Of a stretch of 64,000 bases of DNA, positions 24,837 through 33,760 are shown one piece after another. Below the pieces are notes generated by a model. It saw only the letters and a program-made list of their open reading frames with translations, ran no database searches and was not told the origin of the DNA. This DNA is from UBA5314 sp040217815 (GTDB taxonomy: Bacteria > Bacillota > Syntrophomonadia > Syntrophomonadales > Syntrophomonadaceae). Position 1 is the stretch's first letter. Every line of letters starts with the position of its first letter. The position numbers were made by a program, and so were the translations under genes. The stretch lies in assembly GCA_040217815.1 (NCBI GenBank), contig JBEHWI010000004.1:62001-126000 (forward strand). Reading direction: 5' to 3'.

Positions 24837-26636
24837 CTAAAATTCGAAGTTGGGCAAAGACAGGTTATCCTTTTCAATCATCTGCATAATTGTTGCGCTC
24901 AGCTGCGAGTTCAGTTTGACCTTCAAAGCCTTCCCGGCGATTTTATCAAGGCCCTTAATAAATGACTTGAGAAGGTCTTCTGAAGGAAAATTGAGCTGCC
25001 CGATATTGATCACTACATCTTTATAGTGCCCCGCCAGTTTTTTAAAGGTTGACAGCACTTCATGCAAGGCCTTTTTATTGAGGCAGCCGCGCAGTTCAAC
25101 CAGAAGTATGTCTTTTTGCTCCTCAACCTTCACATCCAGTATGCGGGTGGTTGAAAAGTATTTGAATCCCTTTAAGGTTATTTCTCTTAAGGTCCGGTTA
25201 ACCTGAATGGTCGGCCGGGCTTCGTACCCGTCTACCAACCGCAGATGCTGGCTCCAGGCCCGGCTTTCCCGGGAATAAAGCCGGGACAGGTAAAAGCCGG
25301 CCGCCCGGAAGGTCCAGGCCTGATTTCTTTTGCCGCCCAGGCCCTTGCCCCAACGCAGGGGTGAATAGAAACGATGAAAGGCCCTAATGGTCTCATCCTG
25401 CAACTCCCAGGGGCTCATGTTCTGGGGCCGGTAAACCACATGATGGCCGTCATAGTAGCGCCAGTCCCCGGAAAGAAGCCGACCCTCATTCTTCAACTGC
25501 TCATACATAGGCGTACCTGGCAGGGGCACCAGGGACAGGTACTGCACGGTGTCCAACCCGGAAGATATCGTAAATTCAGCGGTTTCGCGGACGGTAGCCA
25601 GATCATCCTGATCGCTTCCCAGCACAAACATACCGTGCACCATTATACCGTAACGGTGAAAGGTCTCAATACAGCGCTCGATATCGGCTACTCCCTGCCC
25701 TTTATTAAAAGCTTCCAGGGTGCGGGGATTGACAGATTCCATGCCAACATATACCACCCGGCAGTTGGCCTGGCTCATCAGGCTGACCAGCTCTTCGTCC
25801 CGGGCAGTGTCAACCCGCACCTGAGCTCCCCACCAGGAGGGGCAGACGCCGCGCATGGTCATTTCATTTAAAAGCTCTTTGCTGTACCGGGGCCGAGCCG
25901 TAAAATTGTCATCACAGAAGAACACCTTTTTCCCGGCATAGGGGATAAGGTTGGTCAGAGTCTGCTCCAGATCCTGGTGGCGATAGCGGTGGCCGAACAT
26001 CTGCGTTACGCTGCAAAATGTGCAATTATGAGGGCAACCCCGGGAAGTCATGACCGGGTAAACACTCAGGGATTCCAAAAAGTCGAAATCCACTGGGGGT
26101 AGCTCCCTCATATCAGGATAGTCCGGCCAGGGATTATCGATCAACTTGTTGTCCTGCCGATAATAGACCCCGGGTATATCCTGTGGTGCTTCATTCCGAT
26201 TCAGGCAATCCACCAGGTCCGCAAAGCTATGATCTGCTTCTCCCCGGCAAATATAATCGCAATACCGGAGCGCTTCCTCGGGGACAAAACTGGCATGCAC
26301 ACCTCCCATAACTACCGGGATGCCCTTTTGCCGTCCATAGCTGGCGATTTTGTAAGCTTCGTAGCAGGTCGAGGTTGTAGTGGAAACACCTATGAGGTCT
26401 GCTTCCTTTATATCTGCAGCTTTAATCCTGGACAAATCACCATATATAAATTTGACCTCATATCCCCGCTTCCTCAATTGAGTGCCTATTAAGGGCAGAC
26501 CCAACCGGGGCATCTTCACCAGGCTGTAAACGTGCCGCCCTGGAGACCGGGGTTCGATCAAGGTTATGCGCGTTAGTGGCAAATTACTGGCTCCCTTCTC
26601 TTTGTACTCAATGATCATTATATAGGATTCTCTCAT
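24837..26636 (-). CDS. Radical SAM protein with N-terminal B12-binding-like domain and STAS-like C-terminus
   Basis: A 599-residue protein. Residues 22-140 have the Rossmann-like fold of cobalamin-binding domains (LPLIGTQLRKRGYEVKFIYG, VVMGGVHASFVPEE), but I see no DxHxxG cobalamin ligand. The radical SAM cluster is Cys201, Cys205 and Cys208 (CPHNCTFC) followed by YAGKKVFFCDDNFT. The last 100 residues (ILDVKVEEQKDILLVELRG, KDVVINIGQL) resemble a STAS/SpoIIAA-type fold, which is uncommon on radical SAM proteins. Class B (BchE-like) methyl- or cyclase-type chemistry is plausible; no substrate is suggested. ATG at 26636 has AGGA upstream; a TTG after AAGGGAG 17 codons later is an alternative. 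Confidence 0.85.
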   Translation of the reverse strand: MRESYIMIIEYKEKGASNLPLTRITLIEPRSPGRHVYSLVKMPRLGLPLIGTQLRKRGYEVKFIYGDLSRIKAADIKEADLIGVSTTTSTCYEAYKIASYGRQKGIPVVMGGVHASFVPEEALRYCDYICRGEADHSFADLVDCLNRNEAPQDIPGVYYRQDNKLIDNPWPDYPDMRELPPVDFDFLESLSVYPVMTSRGCPHNCTFCSVTQMFGHRYRHQDLEQTLTNLIPYAGKKVFFCDDNFTARPRYSKELLNEMTMRGVCPSWWGAQVRVDTARDEELVSLMSQANCRVVYVGMESVNPRTLEAFNKGQGVADIERCIETFHRYGIMVHGMFVLGSDQDDLATVRETAEFTISSGLDTVQYLSLVPLPGTPMYEQLKNEGRLLSGDWRYYDGHHVVYRPQNMSPWELQDETIRAFHRFYSPLRWGKGLGGKRNQAWTFRAAGFYLSRLYSRESRAWSQHLRLVDGYEARPTIQVNRTLREITLKGFKYFSTTRILDVKVEEQKDILLVELRGCLNKKALHEVLSTFKKLAGHYKDVVINIGQLNFPSEDLLKSFIKGLDKIAGKALKVKLNSQLSATIMQMIEKDNLSLPNFEF

Positions 26637-26719
26637 TTATTTCCTTATATTCCACATATTAAAAAACCAGCCATTTTGCTGGTATCCAGGAGTTCTTAAT
26701 ATTAATATCTTTTCTTTAT

Positions 26720-26826
26720 GATCGACGCAGATTAAAAAAAATATTCAGCGTCCATCATAATACTTCAGCGTAAATCAGCGTCACGGGAAAAAAATGAGTT
26801 GAAAAACCGTCTCCAAACTCACTCGG
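26720..26826 (-). repeat. Dispersed repeat copy B containing a terminator
   Basis: On the minus strand TGAGTT pairs with AACTCA and is followed by seven T, forming the terminator of the efflux operon. Flanking words (AATCAGCGTCA, CGTAAATCAGCG, TTCAGCGTCCATCATAAT) repeat the layout of copy A at 12742-12821. Both lie behind minus-strand genes, so the element seems to travel as a terminator. Confidence 0.7.
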
Positions 26827-26870
26827 TGTCTATAAAACTATGGGCAGGTTGTTTAAAACCTGGGAGCTAT

Positions 26871-28439
26871 TTATGCTTCCATTTTCAGTTGGGGCATCCC
26901 CTTCTCAGGCACAGCCTTGCTGAAAGGCCGCGGCCCCAAAAACACCCCTAAAATGGCCCCGAACAGGGTTATTGCCGAAGCGATCAGGAAGCAGTCGTCT
27001 ATCGCGTTTACCAGCGATAATTTGGCCATCTGCCTGGCAGCCAGGGCCAGTCCTACATACTGGTACTGCAATGTAGACCATCCTTGATAAACAGCGGTCT
27101 GGCTAAGCCAGGCCCAAAACCCTGAGGCCGTTGTGCTCCCCAAATTACTATTCTGAACCAGATTGGCATAGTGAAACACCTGGCGGTTTTGCAAGACGGC
27201 GCTGAAAAAAGCCACCCCCAGAGAAGCCGCACACTGGCGAATAACGTTGCCCAGAGCCGATGCCCGGCTGATTTTTTCCATCGGTATTTTCACCATCCCG
27301 GCAGTGGTTACGGACATCATGGATAGCCCCATCCCCACACCCCGCAGCATGGTCCACCCGATCAAAATCGAAAAGGCGGTAAGCTCTGTAAAACTCACCA
27401 TTTTAAAAGTTGTAAAGGAACAGATAACCAGGCCAGTCATTACCACCCCCCGGGCTCCATAGCGATCAAAGATTTTACCGGATACGGGCATGACAAGCGC
27501 TGTGGCCAGGGCCGCGGGAAGCAGCAGCATCCCGCTCTGCATGGCAGTCTGCCCCATGACGTTTTGTATATACAGGGGCAGTAAAAACATGGCTCCAAAC
27601 AGCCCGATATTTAAAACCGATCCAACTACCACGGATACAGTAAACATAGCGTCTTTGAAAATACGCAGATCCAGGAGCGGCTCAGGGTGGTTCAATTCGT
27701 TATACACAAAAATGCTCAGGGTGGTTACAGACACTATCAAGAGCCCCAAAATGTAGGTGGAGGTCCAGCCGTATTTAGAGCCCTGGCTGGTGGCCAGGAG
27801 CAGGCAGAAAAGGCCGGTGGCTGAAGAGATAAAGCCCACCCAATCAAAATGCTTGCCTTTCAGCAGGGGGCTTTCTTTAAGCAAGAGTCCAGCCAGGAAG
27901 AGGTTGATTATTCCAATAGGTACGTTGACATAAAATATCAAACGCCAGCTGATGTACTCAACCAGATATCCACCAAAGGTGGGGCCGATAGCTGGAGCGG
28001 CCATGGCGGCAATTCCGTATACACCCATAACCATACCGATTTTATCCCGCGGTGTCACTCGATATACGAAGGCCATACCAACGGGCTGCATCATTCCTCC
28101 TCCAACCGCTTGAATTATCCTGGCTGCCACCAGGCTGTTGACCCCCCAGGCAAGTCCCGAAATGATAGAACCCAGGGTAAAGAGAGCCAGTGCGATAGAG
28201 TAAATGCGTTTATAGCCGAAGGTGTCACCCAGGTATCCGGAGATGGGCATAACAACTCCCAGGGTCATGGTGTAAGCGGTTAAAACCCACTGGATGGAGT
28301 CCTGGCCGCAGTTAAAGATAAGCATTATTTTAGGCAGGGCAACATTGACTATACTGTTGTTCAGTATAGCCATAAAGGTCCCGATGACTATTACAATTAT
28401 GCTGGTCCAACTAAATTGGCCGGGCGTGTTTTCGTTCAT
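26871..28439 (-). CDS. DHA2-family (EmrB/QacA) drug:H+ antiporter
   Basis: A 522-residue permease with about fourteen membrane segments. The DHA2 signatures are present: TFMAILNNSIVNVALPKI (motif D1), TAYTMTLGVVMPISGYLGDTFGYKR, AARIIQAVGGGMMQPVGMAFV and GPTFGGYLVEYISWRLIFYVNVPIG. These carriers export drugs or lipophilic compounds by proton antiport. ATG at 28439 follows a GAGAGAA run; an ATG six codons earlier lacks a ribosome binding site. It follows the HlyD gene with a short gap and is the last gene of the tetR-hlyD-DHA2 operon, ending at the repeat-terminator. Confidence 0.93.
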   Translation of the reverse strand: MNENTPGQFSWTSIIVIVIGTFMAILNNSIVNVALPKIMLIFNCGQDSIQWVLTAYTMTLGVVMPISGYLGDTFGYKRIYSIALALFTLGSIISGLAWGVNSLVAARIIQAVGGGMMQPVGMAFVYRVTPRDKIGMVMGVYGIAAMAAPAIGPTFGGYLVEYISWRLIFYVNVPIGIINLFLAGLLLKESPLLKGKHFDWVGFISSATGLFCLLLATSQGSKYGWTSTYILGLLIVSVTTLSIFVYNELNHPEPLLDLRIFKDAMFTVSVVVGSVLNIGLFGAMFLLPLYIQNVMGQTAMQSGMLLLPAALATALVMPVSGKIFDRYGARGVVMTGLVICSFTTFKMVSFTELTAFSILIGWTMLRGVGMGLSMMSVTTAGMVKIPMEKISRASALGNVIRQCAASLGVAFFSAVLQNRQVFHYANLVQNSNLGSTTASGFWAWLSQTAVYQGWSTLQYQYVGLALAARQMAKLSLVNAIDDCFLIASAITLFGAILGVFLGPRPFSKAVPEKGMPQLKMEA

Positions 28440-28467
28440 AGGCCGGTTCTCTCTCATGCGGTTTGTA

Positions 28468-29583
28468 TTAGATCGTGTGAATTTTTATAACAGCGGACAT
28501 TCCCGGTCGAAGAAGAAGCTTGCCTTTTTCGGGCGCAATTTTTATGGGGAGGCGCTGCGACACCTTGGTATAGTTGCCAGAAGAACTTTCGGTGGAGATT
28601 ATTGAAAAGACTGATTGAGCAGCTCCCCCTATGGTGTCTACCTGGCCGTTTAGGGTCTGACCGGAATAGGCATCTATGCTTATTTCCACCTTTTGACCTG
28701 GTTTTACGCGGGCAATGTCCTGTTCATCAATGTTGGCAGTAATGTAGGCATTTTCAAGATCACAGATGCTTAAAATGGTCTGTCCGAAGGAGACATTCTC
28801 ACCGGCCTGAACCGACACCCGGACCACCGTGCCTGAAATCGGAGCCTTAATCGAGGCATTGTCCAAATTGTATTTGGCCACTTCATAGTCAGCCCGGGAT
28901 TTTTTAAGTTGGGCCTGATATATGGCGCCCGAGGTTTTTTGGGCTGCATCTTCTTTGGCCACGGCGTCCTCAAGGGCGGCCCGGGCTGCCCCGGTGTTGG
29001 CCCGGGCTGTATCCAGTACAGCTCCCAGGCTGTCTACCTTGGCCTGGCTCGCCTTATATGCTTCTTCCGACAGTGCTCCAGCCTGGTAAAGGGTTTCGTT
29101 CTGCTTCATGGCTCTTTCGCCTTCAGCCAGGGCTATCTCACAGGTTTTCTCGGTTCCCCGGGCGGCGTTTAACGCATCTTCGGCCTTGACGACAGCAGCA
29201 TCTGCCGACCTAATGTCTTCAGGAAGCTTGTCATAGTTGGCCTGGGCCTGCTCCAGGGCCGCTTCAGCCTGGTTGAGAGCCAGCTGCAGGGGAATCAGGT
29301 CCAACTCGGCGATAACCTGGCCCTGTTCTACATACTGTTCTTCTTTAACTTTAATAGCTTCCAACCGGCCGTTCAGTTTGGAGCTTATATCCACAATATC
29401 TCCCGCAACCTTGGCATTGTCGGTTGAGACAACCTTTTTGGCATATTCGTGCCAGACCAGACCCCCAACGGCTGCCAGACCGATAAACGCCAGCAGTATA
29501 ATCACACTCAGGCGCCGTTTCGAACTCGCCCATGCCATGGTTTTTCGAGTTTCCTGACCGGCCTCCTGCAATTCTTCACTCAC
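28468..29583 (-). CDS. HlyD/EmrA-type membrane fusion protein
   Basis: A 371-residue periplasm/exterior adaptor. One membrane helix near residues 27-46 (LSVIILLAFIGLAAVGGLVW) is followed by biotinyl-lipoyl halves (VDISSKLNGRLEAIKVKEEQ and ASIKAPISGTVVRVSVQAGE) around a long helical hairpin (about residues 95-230), and a beta-barrel (YITANIDEQDIARVKPGQ). It links the DHA2 permease to the outside of the cell or assists it. GTG at 29583 follows GGGGAGG by eight bases and overlaps the TetR stop by eight bases, so it is translationally coupled to the regulator. Confidence 0.92.
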   Translation of the reverse strand: MSEELQEAGQETRKTMAWASSKRRLSVIILLAFIGLAAVGGLVWHEYAKKVVSTDNAKVAGDIVDISSKLNGRLEAIKVKEEQYVEQGQVIAELDLIPLQLALNQAEAALEQAQANYDKLPEDIRSADAAVVKAEDALNAARGTEKTCEIALAEGERAMKQNETLYQAGALSEEAYKASQAKVDSLGAVLDTARANTGAARAALEDAVAKEDAAQKTSGAIYQAQLKKSRADYEVAKYNLDNASIKAPISGTVVRVSVQAGENVSFGQTILSICDLENAYITANIDEQDIARVKPGQKVEISIDAYSGQTLNGQVDTIGGAAQSVFSIISTESSSGNYTKVSQRLPIKIAPEKGKLLLRPGMSAVIKIHTI

Positions 29584-30199
29584 TGGTTAATCCTCCCCCA
29601 TCAGCCAAAATTCCTTTAAATATAATTGATTGGATGATTTCTTCACCCAGTTCTCTGATTGGCTCCCCTTGCCAGGTTTCCAGAGGTTCCAGGCTGAAGC
29701 CGCGCAGTATATTATTTAATACCCTTGCAAAGCGCCGGCTGTCTACTTGAATAAAAACGCCCTGCTTGGTTCCCTTTTCCAGCACCGTTGCCAGGAGCTC
29801 GAATTTTCTGTCTCTTAAGGCATGCAGTTCTCCCACCCATTCCCGTTTAAAGGCAGCGTTTCGTTTTAGTGCCAGATAGGTCAGAAATATACGGTTGTTT
29901 TCTAAATACTGGCGGTAGGTCAGGCTGATTACTTCTTTCAGAGTTATATACGGGTCCTGCCCTTTATCGCAGCAGGCTTCAATCATTCGGTTGATTTCGT
30001 CTGAGGAACGCCTTAACAGGCTGAAAAGAATTTCCTCTTTGCTTTCGAAATACTGGTATAGGGTTGCCTTGCCCATTCCAGCGGCATCGGCAATATCCTG
30101 AACCGTCACCGCTTCATAGCAGCGTTCGCAAAACAGCTGGTGACAGGCCTCGCTGATAAGCCCCTTTTTAAACTGCCGAACGGCTTCTTTTTGAGCCAT
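29576..30199 (-). CDS. TetR/AcrR-family repressor of the efflux operon
   Basis: A 207-residue regulator. The N-terminal helix-turn-helix is typical (VTVQDIADAAGMGKATLYQYFESKEEIL). The C-terminal two thirds are helical and hold the ligand pocket. The Cys pair HQLFCERCYE is notable and might serve redox or metal sensing. ATG at 30199 follows GGGAG. It heads an operon with HlyD and the DHA2 permease, and two tandem operator-like sites lie between its promoter and start codon, so it likely represses its own operon until a drug binds. Confidence 0.93.
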   Translation of the reverse strand: MAQKEAVRQFKKGLISEACHQLFCERCYEAVTVQDIADAAGMGKATLYQYFESKEEILFSLLRRSSDEINRMIEACCDKGQDPYITLKEVISLTYRQYLENNRIFLTYLALKRNAAFKREWVGELHALRDRKFELLATVLEKGTKQGVFIQVDSRRFARVLNNILRGFSLEPLETWQGEPIRELGEEIIQSIIFKGILADGGGLTSE

Positions 30200-30217
30200 A
30201 ATTATTCTCCCGTTTTC

Positions 30218-30253
30218 CGACCAATCAGTTCAGTTTTTCGACCCATTGGTTCA
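30218..30253 (-). promoter_or_regulatory. Tandem TetR operator-like sites
   Basis: CGACCAATCAGTTCA (30218-30232) and CGACCCATTGGTTCA (30239-30253) agree at 12 of 15 positions. Their starts are 21 bases apart, two helical turns, and they abut the -10 box. Each has the partly palindromic GACC...GTTCA form typical of TetR-family operators. Confidence 0.6.
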
Positions 30254-30289
30254 ATAATAGAAATACCTTGACCTGGTGTCAAGGTATTT
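30254..30289 (-). promoter_or_regulatory. Sigma-A promoter embedded in a 12-bp palindrome
   Basis: On the minus strand TTGACA (30277-30282), 17-base spacer, TATTAT (30254-30259). The -35 box lies inside a perfect inverted repeat, AAATACCTTGAC with GTCAAGGTATTT around CTGGT (30261-30289). That hairpin could bind a second regulator or be part of the tetR operator. Confidence 0.7.
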
Positions 30290-30331
30290 GGGGATGTATT
30301 CCATTGTATACAAGATGTGATTTTATCAGGC

Positions 30332-30649
30332 TCAGGTCAGTTTGCCGTGCACCGCCAGCCAGATGCAGGGGGGTTCCTGGGAGGTCCACTCTACCCGGTG
30401 CCGCTCACCAGCCGGGATCAACAGCCAGTCTCCGGGCTCCATAAACTGCGAATACCCGTCACCCCAGGCCATAACCGCCTGCCCCTGCAGCAAGACCACC
30501 CATTCATCGCGGTTCTGTTCATACCAAAATCCCGGCGGCGACGCCTGCCCGGCCGATATTATACGCTCAATGTGAATCCCCTGATCGGGAATCAAATCTT
30601 CATAGATCTCCTCGTCCGGATTCAAAGGAGGCAGGTCAAACAGGTTCAT
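30332..30649 (-). CDS. Cupin-domain protein
   Basis: A 105-residue single-domain cupin. Motif 1-like NRDEWVVLLQGQAVMAWGDG and motif 2 MEPGDWLLIPAGERHRVEW are present; the usual HxH of motif 1 is replaced by the NRDEW stretch. Proteins of this type (an uncharacterised cupin family in many bacteria) have no defined reaction. ATG at 30649 follows AAAGGAAG. It is transcribed toward the tetR promoter region, apart from the efflux operon. Confidence 0.85.
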   Translation of the reverse strand: MNLFDLPPLNPDEEIYEDLIPDQGIHIERIISAGQASPPGFWYEQNRDEWVVLLQGQAVMAWGDGYSQFMEPGDWLLIPAGERHRVEWTSQEPPCIWLAVHGKLT

Positions 30650-31139
30650 TGTTTACTTCCTTTCCAGTTTCAAAATATATCAACATCCCATTCCCTGGGA
30701 CGTCTTAATTCGCCAAAGCGGTGGTTTAGGTCCTGCACCATCGTTTCCCAATCCTTAAATTAGAGCAAAGATACCCCTAAGCTAAGATAACTGTGGATAA
30801 AAAGGGAAAGGCCGGTGGTAAAAAGGCTGCCTGCGGTAGTATCTTTTTTTCTACCATAATAGTTTAGCACAGGCTCACAGCCTGTAAAACAGGAGTATTA
30901 CATTTCGTTTTTCTCCCCGGACCTGTTATCCACCCGATTTAAATCGGTGCATGCCTTTAACTATCATTATTACCGGGTTTGTGCATTTCATAGCAAACCT
31001 TATGCGTATATTTCGGAGCAAAAGAAAGTTTTCTCAAGCAGTCTCAAGGTAAAGATGCCTATTTGGTTGGGCAGGCTGATCCTGTTAATATATAGACAGT
31101 AAAGCAGCATCGTGGTGTGCTTAAAAGGAGCAACTCAAT
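30650..31139. other. Intergenic region with DnaA-box-like words and a palindrome
   Basis: A 490-base gap. It contains an exact DnaA-box word TTATCCACA on the minus strand (30792-30800), a near match TTATCCACC (30926-30934) on the plus strand, and the palindrome ACAGGCTcacAGCCTGT (30869-30885). No gene is supported. Two sites with this spacing are weak evidence for any replication function. Confidence 0.4.
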
Positions 31140-32465
31140 GTGGATCTAAATGACGTATTGCGCACTCATCCGGAAGTCTTTTTCGTGGACAGCCTGGCTC
31201 CCCTTGAAGAAGCCCGCCTCATGGGCGATAGACGAGGGAGATTTCATTATCAGGAAGGCTCAGACTACCTGGCTGAAGCCGGTTTCAGCACTGCTGATTT
31301 TTACTACAATCACTATAATCCCCTGGCCCCCTTTTGCTACTTTAAAGACCACTTAATAGTGGATTTTCCCAGGTTTACAGCAGAAACCATGATAAAATAC
31401 GGGGTGGTTGACAGCATTAAACTAGCCCGGGTCAAATTGGACGCAGCGCTGGCAGTTGCCGATTATAAAACCTTTTTTGCCCTGCTTGATACCCGCCTGG
31501 CCCTCCTCATGTACATCAAGCATTTCCAGTCAGTTTTACCCGATCAGAGAAGCAGTATTTTCTGGCGCCTGTACGCCCGCTGTGATTGGCGTCTAAATAC
31601 CTTTCCGGCGGAATTTATTAAAACCGTTAAGCAAACTCGTCTCCCCTTAAAGGCCGCTCCCGGCGGATTGACTGTTTATCACGGGAGCTTACACAGCTTG
31701 CGTTCAGTTCATGAAGCCTTTTCCTGGACCCTGGACATCAATACGGCCATCTATTACGCCACCCGTCTGCAAAAAAAGGGCCGGGTTTTTAGAACCCGGA
31801 TTCCCCACGAACGGGTTCTGGCTTTTATGCCCTGGAAAAAGGAATACGAAATAGTGTTGTTCCCCGGCACGGTGAAGGATGTTGAAGAAATCACCTTTCA
31901 TTCAGCCGCCTATTATATTAAGAAAATGAAATCAGCCGGGATATGGTCCTTGTATAAGGATTACGCCTCCCGGATCAAGCCCGAAATATTCTACCGGCCG
32001 GCCGGCATTCACGGTCTGGCCCATACCTGCCATGTACTCCTAATGGCTTTGCTGCTGGGGTGGCTTACCAACTCGGACCTTAATGACCTTAAGATCCTGG
32101 CCGAAACCGCTTTGTATCACGACATAGGGCGCAGCAATGACAACTTTGACCCGGAACATGGCAAGGCCAGCTATGAAAAAGCAACGAATTTGCATTTATT
32201 TCAAACTCCCGACCAGGAAAAGAGCCTGGTGCGGTTTCTGATTGAAACCCATTGTATGGATGACAAGACGGGTATGAGACTGCTTGATGAGTGGCCGGAT
32301 GTTGACAGGGAGCGAGCCTTGCATCTTTTCAGGGTATTTAAGGACGCCGATGGTCTGGACCGGGTCAGAATCATGGATCTCGATGCCAGACAACTGCGCC
32401 TTCCAGAGTCCTGGGAGCTCCTGCTCATGACCCGTCAGCTTCTGGACTTTCCCGGTCTGGTGTAG
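31140..32465 (+). CDS. ADP-ribosyltransferase-like domain fused to an HD-domain hydrolase
   Basis: A 441-residue protein I could not match to a named family. Residues 1-165 are helical and unrecognised. Residues 175-245 carry a pattern like ADP-ribosyltransferase-fold domains: LTVYHG (179-182, His at the usual Arg position of the first strand), FSWTLD (Ser195-Trp-Thr) and KEYEIVLFPG (Glu235-x-Glu237). Residues 285-410 are an HD phosphohydrolase-like domain (H291, H295, H298, H327-D328, H371, D402). The two chemistries, transfer from NAD and metal-dependent phosphate cleavage, are rarely fused. Start GTG at 31140 follows AAAGGAG. It diverges from the cupin gene and is convergent with the GGDEF gene. 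ART assignment is by motif only. Confidence 0.6.
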   Translation: MDLNDVLRTHPEVFFVDSLAPLEEARLMGDRRGRFHYQEGSDYLAEAGFSTADFYYNHYNPLAPFCYFKDHLIVDFPRFTAETMIKYGVVDSIKLARVKLDAALAVADYKTFFALLDTRLALLMYIKHFQSVLPDQRSSIFWRLYARCDWRLNTFPAEFIKTVKQTRLPLKAAPGGLTVYHGSLHSLRSVHEAFSWTLDINTAIYYATRLQKKGRVFRTRIPHERVLAFMPWKKEYEIVLFPGTVKDVEEITFHSAAYYIKKMKSAGIWSLYKDYASRIKPEIFYRPAGIHGLAHTCHVLLMALLLGWLTNSDLNDLKILAETALYHDIGRSNDNFDPEHGKASYEKATNLHLFQTPDQEKSLVRFLIETHCMDDKTGMRLLDEWPDVDRERALHLFRVFKDADGLDRVRIMDLDARQLRLPESWELLLMTRQLLDFPGLV

Positions 32466-32488
32466 TACAGAGCGGGTGTAATACCTGT

Positions 32489-33760
32489 TTAAAAGAGGGT
32501 CTCCTGGGGCGAACGATAAATTCTGGTCTGGTTTCCACCGGCTCTTTTAGCATCATAAAGAGCCAGATCAGCCATATTTATAGCTTCACTGTAGCCTTCA
32601 ACCGCTCCAGGAACTATAGAAAGGGCGCCCAGGCTAATAGTAAGCCAGGGCGAAGACGGGGAAGCATCGTGCCTAATCTGCAGAGTCTCCACGTTCTTGC
32701 GAATAATTTCAGCCAGGGTAAAGGTCCCTGCGTTATCAATGTTTAGAGCTATAAAGAGGAATTCCTCTCCTCCGTAGCGGGCCACGAAGTCAGTTGAACG
32801 GCCGCGGCTTCCATCAAGCGCGGCAGCAACTCGGGCCAATACCTTGTCGCCCTGCACATGCCCGTAGCTGTCATTGTAGGTCTTGAACCGGTCAATATCG
32901 ATCATGATAATGGCGACGCTGGAGTGCTCACGAAGCCCCCGGCGCCACTCAAAGCTCAGAAACAGCTCCAAACTGCGGCGGTTGGGTATGCCCGTCAACT
33001 GGTCAACCAGAGAAAGTTGGACAAGCTCCTGGTTGGCCGTTTCCAAGCTCTTCTGCGCCTCCTCGCGGGCAAATATTTCCTGCAGCAGCTCCTGGTTGGC
33101 TTCTTTGAGAAGCCGGTTTTGCACTTCAATTAATCCCCGCGCTTTGAATTCATTGGTGTAGGCCTTGTACAGGTTTCTTGAAATAAACCAGGCCAACACC
33201 AAAAAGATAGCCAGATTCATATAATGCCTGACTAATGCCTGAACCGGGGGACGGGCCAATTGATGACCGATAATAAAAACCAGTACTGAAGCCAGGTATG
33301 GAATTAACAAGGTCCGGTTGTCCATATACATCAAGAGTGAGCCCAAAAGCAGAATTATCAAAAAGGAAGCCAGGCTCCCCCCGGTATTTTGGGCACTGAA
33401 GGTAAAAAGCGCCCCCCAGATCATGGCCAGGGTTAAATAAGACACCAGCAATGCCTTTATAGTTGAGTCTTTTACCTTGTTGGCCCTGTGTAGTTTACCA
33501 AGTTGATCAAAGACAAACAGATAGACTACCGATACTACAAACAAGACAACCAATAAAAACATGGTAAAAGCGCTCGAGGCTTGGTTGGCGCCAGTCTGGG
33601 CCAGTAAATAGTCATCGATTAGGAATAAGAGAAATTCTAGAAGTAGAATGATAATTATAAATAAGCGAGCGCGCTCCAAATTGAAGAAGCTAAGTTCCCG
33701 TCTGATCTCTTCTCCATCTTCAATTAAACGCAGCTTTTTCAAAAGTTTAAGTCTGTTCAT
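32489..33760 (-). CDS. Membrane-bound diguanylate cyclase (GGDEF)
   Basis: A 423-residue protein with about six membrane helices in residues 20-215, a coiled linker (ANQELLQEIFAREEAQKSLE) and a GGDEF domain. The active site is RYGGEEF and an inhibitory I-site RxxD (RSTD) lies five residues before it, as in product-regulated cyclases; other marks are DQLTGIPNRRSLE and MIDIDRFKTYNDSYGHVQGD. It should make c-di-GMP in the cytoplasm in response to a membrane signal. I prefer the ATG at 33760, after GGGGTG, to one 21 codons upstream. No PDE or receptor gene lies nearby. Confidence 0.93.
   Translation of the reverse strand: MNRLKLLKKLRLIEDGEEIRRELSFFNLERARLFIIIILLLEFLLFLIDDYLLAQTGANQASSAFTMFLLVVLFVVSVVYLFVFDQLGKLHRANKVKDSTIKALLVSYLTLAMIWGALFTFSAQNTGGSLASFLIILLLGSLLMYMDNRTLLIPYLASVLVFIIGHQLARPPVQALVRHYMNLAIFLVLAWFISRNLYKAYTNEFKARGLIEVQNRLLKEANQELLQEIFAREEAQKSLETANQELVQLSLVDQLTGIPNRRSLELFLSFEWRRGLREHSSVAIIMIDIDRFKTYNDSYGHVQGDKVLARVAAALDGSRGRSTDFVARYGGEEFLFIALNIDNAGTFTLAEIIRKNVETLQIRHDASPSSPWLTISLGALSIVPGAVEGYSEAINMADLALYDAKRAGGNQTRIYRSPQETLF

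Noticed and set aside
30261..30289. 12-bp perfect palindrome as a transcription terminator
   Set aside because: No T-run on either strand, and it overlaps the -35 box of a good promoter. It fits an operator better.
30792..30934. Replication origin
   Set aside because: Only two DnaA-like boxes, no DNA unwinding element and no dnaA or dnaN gene near.
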